Shown: positions 8,200-14,747 of the stretch, piece after piece | Numbering within the stretch: the stretch's first letter is position 1 | How the letters are laid out: every line of letters begins with the position of its first letter | Assembly: GCA_023807065.1 (NCBI GenBank) | Contig: JAJJLU010000097.1 | Coordinates: 1 to 14,747, forward strand | Direction of reading: 5' to 3' | DNA from: Isotricha intestinalis | Taxonomy: Eukaryota; Ciliophora; Litostomatea; Vestibuliferida; Isotrichidae | DNA length: 14,747 bases | Program-made: the position numbers and the translations under genes | The notes under the pieces: generated by a model | Seen by the model: the letters and a program-made list of their open reading frames with translations, nothing else | Database searches by the model: none | What the model was told of the DNA's origin: nothing

Positions 8200-10707
8200 A
8201 TGAAAATTTTTATTCATAGATATATTTATCCTGCATGTGGTAATTATTCAACAGAACAAATAGAAATTTCATCAAATAAAATATTAGTAAAAGATTTAAA
8301 AAAGAGAATTTTTGATAAATTTCAAATACCTATAAATGAACAAAGATTAACAATAAAACTTTTAAATATTATGTTTGTGACAATGACAGATGATTTCCCT
8401 TTATCATTCTATTATATTAGAAGAGACAGTGAAATTTTTTTAGAACATTTTCATCCAATTTCAAAGTCAGAAGAAATTTGTAATAACTTATTAAATAAAA
8501 GAAATACAAAATCAAAATATCTTCAAAGTTTAGGTTTATTTAACAATCATAATAATTCAAAAAATAAAAATTTAGGAATTATTTTAGAATCACCGAATGA
8601 ATATACAGAAGAAATTTTTAATAAAAATCAAAGTTCTCAACCAAATAATTTAAAAGATGTTAAAAAATTATTAATTTCTGCAATAAAGTGTAATAATGTA
8701 GAACAATTTAATGAACTAAGAGAAATGTATGATTATTATAAAGATAATATAGAAACATTAATAAATGAAAATAATGGTTGGACTCCTTTACATTATTCTG
8801 CATATTATGGTTGTTCAGAAATGACTAGAACAATATTAAAAGAATATAAACCAAATGTAAATTGTTTAACTAAAGATGGTTTTACACCTATTCATTTAGC
8901 AATTTATAAAGTTCATGTTGATATTGTTAGAATATTATTAAGTGTTGAAGGAATTGATATTAATATTAGAGAAAAAAAAATTGGTGCTGCTATTCATATA
9001 GCTTGTAAAAAAAATAATATTAAAATAGTTTCTATGTTATTAGCTTCTAAAGCAGATTTATTTGAAAAAGGAGAAGATGGTTTTTTACCTGTTGATATGA
9101 CTACAGATACTAATATTAAGAAATTATTAAGAAAAGTTATGGATAAAAAAAATAGCGATAAATCTTTAAATATACATTTAAATAATAATGAACAAAATCA
9201 TAATTTTGATTCTATTATAGAAAGAGATTTTACTCCTCCTAAACCTGAAAAGACTTTAGGAAATGTAGAAAAAATAGGAGAATATTTACCTATTTATAGA
9301 TATAGATTTTTAGAATTAGATCCTATTTTAGGTTATTTAAAAAGATTTAAATCATTACAAGATTTCCCTACAAATCCTAATATAACAATTCCTTTAATAG
9401 ATATTCAATCATGTAAAAGAGAATTTGCAAACAAAAATAAAGAAGATTATTATTATTTTTCAATTATATATACTAAAAAAGAAATATATAGAGTTAAAAA
9501 TTTAGAAGCTTGTGAAAGATGGATTGATGTTATAAATAAATGTGTTATATATGCTAAATTTTGGCATAAAATTATTCAAAAACATCCTGAAAGTGCAGAA
9601 TATTTGTTAAGAGAAAAAAATGATATAAATATTATAAATCATGAAACTGGAGAATGTAAATTATATGTTCCTCCAAAAAATAACAATAATCATCAAAGGA
9701 ATAATAACTCTAAATTCAATAAAAATAAAAAAAATTCAAATAATAATATAAATGATTTACAATTGAAAGAAGATTCATCAGCAAAAGGAATATCATTTAA
9801 TTCTTTTTCAATAATTGATTTATTAGGTTCAGGAACATTTGGAAAAGTATTTAAAGTTCAATTAAAAAATTCTAATGATCAAAATTTTTATGCAATGAAA
9901 GTTATAAATATAAAATTTTTAATAAACAATCATCAATTAAGATATGCAATAACAGAATGTAATGTATTAAAATTAGCTACAAGTCCTTTTATAGTAAAAT
10001 TAAATTATAGTTTCCAAACAAAAGACAATTTATATATGATATTAGATTATTGTCCAGGAGGAGATTTATCATATCATTTAATGTTAAATTTATTTGAAGA
10101 ACATGAAGCTAAATTTTACATAGCAGAATTAATTTTAGCAATAGAACACTTACATAAAAAAGATATAATATACAGAGATTTAAAACCAGAAAATATATTA
10201 ATAGCATCAGATAATCATATTAAATTAGCAGATTTTGGTTTAGCAAAAGAAGGAATAAATGATCATGAGTTAACAAAAAGTTTTTGTGGTTCACCAGCTT
10301 ATCTTTCACCTGAAATGTTAAGCAGAAGAGGAGTTGGTAAAAGTGCAGATATATATGGTATTGGGGCAGTTTTATATGAAATGATTAGTGGGAGTCCTCC
10401 TTTTTATGCTAATGATATTGGAACTTTGTATAATAATATCAGAAAAGCTAAACTAATGATGCAAGATTATTTCTCTGAAGAATTAAAAGATTTGTTAAGT
10501 AAATTATTGTGCAGAGATCCTAATAAAAGATTTGGTATTTATGATAAAGCAGAAATTAAAAGACATAAATTCTTTAATGGGATTAATTGGGAGAAATTAG
10601 AAAAAAAGGAAATTAAACCTCCTCTTAATTTAGTGAAGATTAAAATCGAAAATGAAAAAAGGAATTTGAATGATAGTGTAACTTTTGTTAGGAAAGATGA
10701 GAGTTAA
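8200..10707 (+). CDS. Ubiquitin-like/ankyrin/PH/AGC-family protein kinase
   Basis: The protein has 835 residues from the ATG at 8200; the frame is open from 8164, but the codon at 8191 is TTG. Domains in order: a ubiquitin-like fold (about 2-84, with VKDLKKRIFDKFQIP then QRLTIKL and a late SEIFLEHF strand); four ankyrin repeats (about 153-312, e.g. GWTPLHYSAYYG and DGFTPIHLAI); a PH domain (about 349-454, ending in the helix with the conserved Trp, ACERWIDVIN); an Asn/Lys linker; and a Ser/Thr kinase (about 531-787). Catalytic residues are all present: the GSGTFGKV loop from 543, Lys567, Glu586, Asp660 in YRDLKPEN, Asp678 of DFG. YRD, the activation loop SFCGSP (Ser694) and the C-terminal VTF (827-829) mark the AGC group, with PH-before-kinase as in Akt/PKB. 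The PH domain should recruit it to phosphoinositide membranes. The ankyrin and ubiquitin-like modules presumably add partner or substrate control. Its closest visible relative is the minus-strand kinase at the right end. Confidence 0.95.
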   Translation: MKIFIHRYIYPACGNYSTEQIEISSNKILVKDLKKRIFDKFQIPINEQRLTIKLLNIMFVTMTDDFPLSFYYIRRDSEIFLEHFHPISKSEEICNNLLNKRNTKSKYLQSLGLFNNHNNSKNKNLGIILESPNEYTEEIFNKNQSSQPNNLKDVKKLLISAIKCNNVEQFNELREMYDYYKDNIETLINENNGWTPLHYSAYYGCSEMTRTILKEYKPNVNCLTKDGFTPIHLAIYKVHVDIVRILLSVEGIDINIREKKIGAAIHIACKKNNIKIVSMLLASKADLFEKGEDGFLPVDMTTDTNIKKLLRKVMDKKNSDKSLNIHLNNNEQNHNFDSIIERDFTPPKPEKTLGNVEKIGEYLPIYRYRFLELDPILGYLKRFKSLQDFPTNPNITIPLIDIQSCKREFANKNKEDYYYFSIIYTKKEIYRVKNLEACERWIDVINKCVIYAKFWHKIIQKHPESAEYLLREKNDINIINHETGECKLYVPPKNNNNHQRNNNSKFNKNKKNSNNNINDLQLKEDSSAKGISFNSFSIIDLLGSGTFGKVFKVQLKNSNDQNFYAMKVINIKFLINNHQLRYAITECNVLKLATSPFIVKLNYSFQTKDNLYMILDYCPGGDLSYHLMLNLFEEHEAKFYIAELILAIEHLHKKDIIYRDLKPENILIASDNHIKLADFGLAKEGINDHELTKSFCGSPAYLSPEMLSRRGVGKSADIYGIGAVLYEMISGSPPFYANDIGTLYNNIRKAKLMMQDYFSEELKDLLSKLLCRDPNKRFGIYDKAEIKRHKFFNGINWEKLEKKEIKPPLNLVKIKIENEKRNLNDSVTFVRKDES

Positions 10708-11250
10708 ATTAAAAGTTAATTTTTCATTATATGTTTTATTGTGTATATATTCTATTATTAGATATTATTAAAAAATTCAATTTTTGATGTTTGATTTGAT
10801 TTTTTTATTAAAAGTTAAATGTATTAAGAGAAAATAGAAAAAGAAATATTAAAAAAAAATGTTCTTTTAATGTAAAAAATAATAAATTATATTATTAAAA
10901 TATAATTATTTAAAAAATTATCAAATCTACTTGAATTAAAATAAAGATAATAATTATATTAGAATTCATTTTGAAAATAATTAATATTTATAAAGATTAT
11001 ATAAAAAAATAAATCTTTTCTTTTCTCAAATCTTGAATTGCTTAATTTCTTTATTTTCAAATTATAATATAATTTATAATTCCCTGTGAATCAAATATTC
11101 TAAAACTGATTTTAATCATATCGACATAAAAAGATCATTTTTAAGTTATATATTATAGAATATTTAAAATTTAATAGTCATTTTATTTATGAGATTTTAA
11201 ATATTTTACAGTTTTTAAATTAAGAATTTTAATAATTATTAAATTTATTA
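10708..11250. other. AT-rich intergenic spacer
   Basis: About 543 bases between the large kinase and the coiled-coil gene. It is A/T-rich throughout with stops in all frames at short intervals. A short repeated string (ATTAAAAGTTAA at about 10709 and again near 10808) is visible but too A/T-simple to mean much. I see no gene, RNA structure or coding remnant here. It presumably holds the 3' UTR of the kinase and the promoter of the next gene. Confidence 0.75.
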
Positions 11251-11988
11251 ATGTCTCATTTTGTTAACGACAGAAAACAGATAATTAATTGTGGAAATTC
11301 CTTAAGTTCCGCAAAATCCACTTTTAGAAACATTGATTCAGGAAGTAAAAGTAGTTTTAAAGTTAACGAAAAAATCCCACAAATTATAAATTATTCTTAT
11401 CATATTTCAGAAGAAGAAAATAAAGATGAAATAATCAAGATATTAAAAGAAAAAATATTATTTTTAGAACAAAAAATTAATAATTTAGAAGAAAAATTAA
11501 CCTTTGAAAAAAATAAGAAAAAAAAAATGATTCAATCTATAATTAATAGTAAACAAGTTAAAACAATAAATACTGAGAAACAAAATTTCTTTAATAATGA
11601 TTTTTCTAGAAATAAATTAGCAAATTTATTAAAAAAAAATAAAATTAAAAAAAACCTTAGTATGAGTAATTTATCAGATAATATATTAACACTAAATCAA
11701 GAAAAAAAGAAAAAGTATAATTCAGGAAGAAGTTTATCTCAATTAGAAAAAAGAACTCAAATTAAAGTTCTTTGTAAAGAAAGGAAATTTAGTCCTTTAT
11801 TTCCAAAAATAAAAATAAATAATAAAGTTGATTCAATTACAAATTCATTAAATACTCTAAATTTTAGTAATAATAGTATTTGCAGAATAGATAAAAAAGC
11901 AAGAATTATAAAATCTCAATTTGATGAACAATTAAATAAAATAAAATTAAGAACTGAAATTTTATTGAAAAAATGTTTTAATATGTAA
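11251..11988 (+). CDS. Small basic coiled-coil protein of unknown function
   Basis: The protein has 245 residues and is not recognised. A Ser/Asn-rich N-terminus (1-50) is followed by a clear coiled coil from about 55 to 95. In its core, IIKILKEKILFLEQKINNLE, hydrophobic residues fall at heptad-like spacing. The rest is very basic and low in complexity, with repeated Lys/Asn runs and scattered SLSxL-type serine motifs (near 136-143 and 160-164) that could be phosphorylation sites. There is no signal peptide, membrane helix or cysteine pattern. Proteins of this build in ciliates are often basal-body, cytoskeletal or centrosome-like components, but that is inference from composition only. It converges with the minus-strand kinase gene, leaving a long shared 3' gap. 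Confidence 0.8.
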   Translation: MSHFVNDRKQIINCGNSLSSAKSTFRNIDSGSKSSFKVNEKIPQIINYSYHISEEENKDEIIKILKEKILFLEQKINNLEEKLTFEKNKKKKMIQSIINSKQVKTINTEKQNFFNNDFSRNKLANLLKKNKIKKNLSMSNLSDNILTLNQEKKKKYNSGRSLSQLEKRTQIKVLCKERKFSPLFPKIKINNKVDSITNSLNTLNFSNNSICRIDKKARIIKSQFDEQLNKIKLRTEILLKKCFNM

Positions 11989-12704
11989 AATAATATTGTT
12001 AAATTCTTATATTACAATATAAAATTATTATATGAAACTTTAGAATAATTTAATATTTAATTATGAAATTGATTATATATGAATTTTTTTCTTATTATAA
12101 AAAATAAAAAAAAAATTTAATATTAATTGAGGAAGATTAAGGAGAAAAAAATAAAAAAAAGGGTAATCAAATATAATGAAAAAGAAAAAAACAAGATGTT
12201 TTATATTTTCATTATTTTTTAAACACTTTGAAAATCTAAAATTTATTTCTTTATTTTTCTCCAATTAAATATTTATTCTTTTTTTATCCCATGAATTATA
12301 TTTTTTTTTTCTTCTTATTTTTTCAATTTGATAATTGAAGTTGTACTTTAAAATATATATATCCTCTTCAAAGAAAATCTTTTTGATTGTATAATAAATG
12401 ATTGTTTTTTGACTTTTCAGTTGAGAATAATAATATATTAGAAATTTAAATTGAAATAAAATTATTTAACAATTAAATTTTGAATTTATTATAAACTTTA
12501 ATCAAAAAAGGTAATTTTTGAATGTATTTTATTTCTTAGGAAGGAAGAAAAATAATGAAAAATTAAACATAAAAAAATAGTTATACTTTTTACTTAATCA
12601 TTTCCTTAATTAAAAAAATCCAAATATATAAAACAAGAAAAATATCATTTATACTAATTTTTACAATTCGAATGAACAATAAACAATATTATTCGGAAAA
12701 AAAT
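11989..12704. other. Convergent intergenic region
   Basis: About 716 bases between the ends of two converging genes, so it should hold both 3' UTRs and polyadenylation sites and no obligatory promoter. It has long T and A runs and several CT-rich stretches. A 63-codon minus-strand frame (12264-12073) is mostly Phe/Ile/Leu from T-runs and looks like chance. No terminator or RNA fold can be supported by eye. Confidence 0.7.
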
Positions 12705-14246
12705 CTAAACTTCATTTTCTTCTTCTCTGATAAAGGTAAAATCTATAACTCTATTAAAATCTCTATTACTATCATCATAATCAACATCATTCAAATAATT
12801 ATCTTTCTTATTATTATAATTATTATTTCTTTTGTCCAAATTAATTTTAATTTTAACTAAATCTAAGGGCATTTTACACTTTCTCAATTCCATTTCATCC
12901 CAATTAATATCTTTAAAAAAGATATGTTCTTTAATTTCTTTAATCCCAAATCTTTTCCTAGGATCCTTATTTAAAATATTAGTAAACAAATCAGAAATTT
13001 CATTAGAAAATGAATTTTTCAAAACTAATTTATTCTTAGCAATATTTTTATACATTACTCCCATATCATTAGCATAAAAAGGAGGAGAACCAGTAATCAT
13101 TTCATATAAAACAGCACCAATACCATATATATCTGCGCTTTTACCAACACCAACTTTTTTTAACATTTCAGGTGAAAGATACGCTGGAGAACCACAAAAA
13201 CTTCTTGTTACTTCTTCATCTGTTATTCCTTCTTTTGCTAAACCAAAATCTGCTAATTTAATATGATTATTTTCATCTATTAATATATTTTCTGGTTTTA
13301 AATCTCTATATATTATATCTTTTTTATGGATTTGTTCTATTCCTAATATTAATTCTGCTATATAATATTTTGCATCCTGTTCATTGAATAAATTTTGTAT
13401 TATGTGATAATTTAAATCTCCTCCTGGACAATAATCTAATATCATATATAAATTTTCTGGTGTTTGAAAAGAGAAATGTAATATTGTTATAAAATTAGAT
13501 GATATTTGTTTTAAAATATTACATTCGGAAACAGCATATCTTAATTGTTTATTTCGAATTAGGAAATTTTTATTTATTATTTTCATTGCATAAATATTTC
13601 CATTTGATTTTAATCTAACTTTAAATACTGTTCCAAAAGTTCCACTCCCTAAATTTTCTAGTAATTCAAATGAATTAAACGTTATCCCATTTAATGATTT
13701 ATATTTTTGGGGAATTTTACTATTAGGATAATATTTTTTTAATTCACCTGTTTCATTATCAATTTCAATGGTTTTAGTTTTTAATTCTTGAATGTAATTA
13801 ATAACTCTTGGTTCTTTTTTTTCAAGAGATTTCCAGAATTTAGTATAAATAGAAGCTAAATTTAAAGTTTCAATCCATTTTTCACAAACTTTTTCTGATT
13901 TAAAACGATAAACTTGTCTTTGAGTGTAAATTAATTCAAAATAATAATAATCATCAGAAGTAAACCAAGAATTTATTCTTTTACAACTAACAATATTAAT
14001 TAAAGGTATTATTTCTATTGGATTATTTGGGTAATTATTTTTATTTTTAAATCTACGAAATATACCTAATGATGGGTCTACTTCTATAAATCTTGTTTTA
14101 TAGTTAAACAATAATTTACCCATTTTTTCTACTAGACCTAAAGTTTTTGGAGGTTGGGGAGGAATAAATGTTAATTTTTGTAAAAAGTCATATTTTTTAA
14201 TTGTTTCTTCTTCATTATTTTTTTGATTTTCTTCATGATATTCCAT
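12705..14246 (-). CDS. PH-domain AGC-family protein kinase (Akt/PKB-like architecture)
   Basis: The protein has 513 residues and ends in TAG, the only TAG terminator among the intact genes. A short acidic N-terminus (1-25) and a proline-containing lead-in (FIPPQPPKTLG, 27-37) precede a PH domain (about 32-138). Its KxnKxR-type basic pattern (KLLFNYKTR, 44-52) is compatible with phosphoinositide binding, and the last helix carries the conserved Trp124. The kinase domain (about 187-445) has the GSGTFG loop (200-205), Lys222, Glu241, Asp315 in YRDLKPEN, Asp333 of DFG, the activation segment SFCGSPAYLSPE (Ser349) and SPPFYAND. The C-terminal tail carries VIDFTF (500-505), an AGC hydrophobic motif with Val for the first Phe and Thr504 as the expected phosphosite. 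It is a paralogue of the large plus-strand kinase but lacks the ubiquitin-like and ankyrin parts. Transcription points away from the right telomere. Confidence 0.95.
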   Translation of the reverse strand: MEYHEENQKNNEEETIKKYDFLQKLTFIPPQPPKTLGLVEKMGKLLFNYKTRFIEVDPSLGIFRRFKNKNNYPNNPIEIIPLINIVSCKRINSWFTSDDYYYFELIYTQRQVYRFKSEKVCEKWIETLNLASIYTKFWKSLEKKEPRVINYIQELKTKTIEIDNETGELKKYYPNSKIPQKYKSLNGITFNSFELLENLGSGTFGTVFKVRLKSNGNIYAMKIINKNFLIRNKQLRYAVSECNILKQISSNFITILHFSFQTPENLYMILDYCPGGDLNYHIIQNLFNEQDAKYYIAELILGIEQIHKKDIIYRDLKPENILIDENNHIKLADFGLAKEGITDEEVTRSFCGSPAYLSPEMLKKVGVGKSADIYGIGAVLYEMITGSPPFYANDMGVMYKNIAKNKLVLKNSFSNEISDLFTNILNKDPRKRFGIKEIKEHIFFKDINWDEMELRKCKMPLDLVKIKINLDKRNNNYNNKKDNYLNDVDYDDSNRDFNRVIDFTFIREEENEV

Positions 14247-14727
14247 TAAAAAATAAAGAATAATATTTATTTATATAATTATTAAAAAATAAATATAACA
14301 TCACCATCAAGAGAAGGAAAACGAATTAAGTTTTAATTGTTTTGTTTTTATGCAATAGAAAATAAAGTGATAATAATAATAAGAATATTGATAATAATAA
14401 TGAAGTTCAAAATCAAATTCCTATTAAACATTTAAACCAGATTTAGTATAAACTGTTTATTAATTTGTTCAAAAAAAAATCATTTGAATTAAATAAAATA
14501 AGAAATGATAATCCTTTAGTTTTTTATGGAAATATTTAAGATCTATATCAAGTCATAATTCAAAATTGATTTTTGTTAAAAACAAGAAAAATAAATTATT
14601 ATTATTTAAACATTTATAAATTATATTTATTGATAGAATTATTCAAAAATAGAATAATTAATTATTATTAAATAGGAACTAATAATTCTAAAAAATTATA
14701 AATTTACAAATAAATTAAAACACAGTT
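14247..14727. other. Right subtelomeric region with a decayed reading frame
   Basis: About 481 bases between the 5' end of the kinase gene and the telomere. It must contain that kinase gene's promoter. Much of its outer half reads on the plus strand as a coding-like frame interrupted by stops, listed separately. No repeat shared with the left subtelomere was found by eye. Confidence 0.65.
14366..14668 (+). pseudogene. Coding-like remnant interrupted by TAG, TAA and TGA
   Basis: One plus-strand frame runs about 101 codons with only three internal stops: TAG at 14444, TAA at 14537 and TGA at 14567. The segments between them are not the monotonous Lys/Asn/Ile of random A/T DNA: they include EVQNQIPIKHLNQ and RNDNPLVFYGN. 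Each stop is one GC-to-AT change from a common codon (CAG to TAG, CAA to TAA, TGG to TGA), the pattern expected when a gene decays under AT-biased mutation. A shorter coding-like stretch in another frame lies just upstream (14299-14355). I do not recognise the family. Reading the stops as sense codons is unlikely because the intact genes use TAA and TAG to terminate. Confidence 0.42.
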
Positions 14728-14747
14728 ATTGGGGATTGGGGATTGGG
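14728..14747. repeat. Right telomere, ATTGGGG repeats
   Basis: Two full ATTGGGG units and a third lacking its last G close the sequence. This is the reverse complement of the left-end CCCCAAT repeat, with the G-rich strand running 5' to 3' outward, which is the correct polarity for a right chromosome end. Together with the left end it shows that the window is a whole linear chromosome. The final unit is cut by the end of the read or assembly. Confidence 0.96.

Noticed and set aside
12073..12264. A 63-codon minus-strand ORF in the convergent gap.
   Set aside because: It is dominated by Phe/Ile/Leu from T-runs, has no domain pattern, and lies in a region expected to hold two 3' UTRs.
12511..12539. 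A 29-base GT...AG intron-like string on the plus strand.
   Set aside because: No open exon frame flanks it on either side, and such strings are frequent in A/T-rich DNA.
14366..14668. A variant genetic code (TAA/TAG = Gln, TGA = Trp) that would open the right-subtelomeric frame.
   Set aside because: Seven long genes terminate at TAA or TAG and contain neither inside, and they encode Gln with CAA/CAG. Decay explains the frame better.
1..14747. A bacterial linear replicon, viral genome or plasmid.
   Set aside because: The G-rich telomeric repeats at both ends, AGC kinases with PH domains, MORN/IQ proteins and absence of ribosome-binding sites all point to a ciliate nuclear chromosome.

Overview
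This window looks like one complete small macronuclear chromosome of a ciliate. The left end starts with (CCCCAAT)n. The right end finishes with (ATTGGGG)n in the matching orientation, G-rich strand running outward, so both ends are telomeric. The DNA is very AT-rich, the intergenic DNA even more so. Seven long ORFs run unbroken under the standard stop codons: six end in TAA and one in TAG. The heptamer differs from the Tetrahymena type (CCCCAA) and the Euplotes/Oxytricha type (CCCCAAAA). From memory, unverified, such repeats together with a standard code and extreme AT content would suit an anaerobic or rumen litostome ciliate.

Layout: left telomere (1-22); AT-rich subtelomere; a two-pass membrane protein (648-2282, +); a gap whose minus strand holds a decayed Hsp110/Hsp70-like N-terminus (about 2637-3088); a small charged unknown protein (3274-3759, +); an 849-base gap; then a tight head-to-tail trio with gaps of about 142 bases. 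The trio is a 616-aa unrecognised protein (4609-6459), an IQ/MORN-repeat protein with a likely lipidated N-terminus (6603-8057), and a large kinase fusing ubiquitin-like, ankyrin, PH and AGC kinase domains (8200-10707). A small coiled-coil protein follows (11251-11988, +). The only intact minus-strand gene, a shorter PH-AGC kinase (12705-14246), is a paralogue of the large one. The right subtelomere carries a plus-strand reading frame broken by stops, then the telomere.

The theme is membrane-proximal signalling. Two Akt-like PH-AGC kinases sit with a MORN/IQ protein that has a predicted myristoyl/palmitoyl N-terminus, plus an integral membrane protein. PH and MORN modules both commonly bind phosphoinositides. 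The shared location does not prove a shared pathway; the duplicated kinase pair is the one firm relationship between genes here.

The best leads are the ubiquitin-like/ankyrin/PH/AGC architecture, the conserved linker motif in both kinases, and the decayed chaperone copy. I found no tRNA, rRNA, CRISPR array or mobile element.
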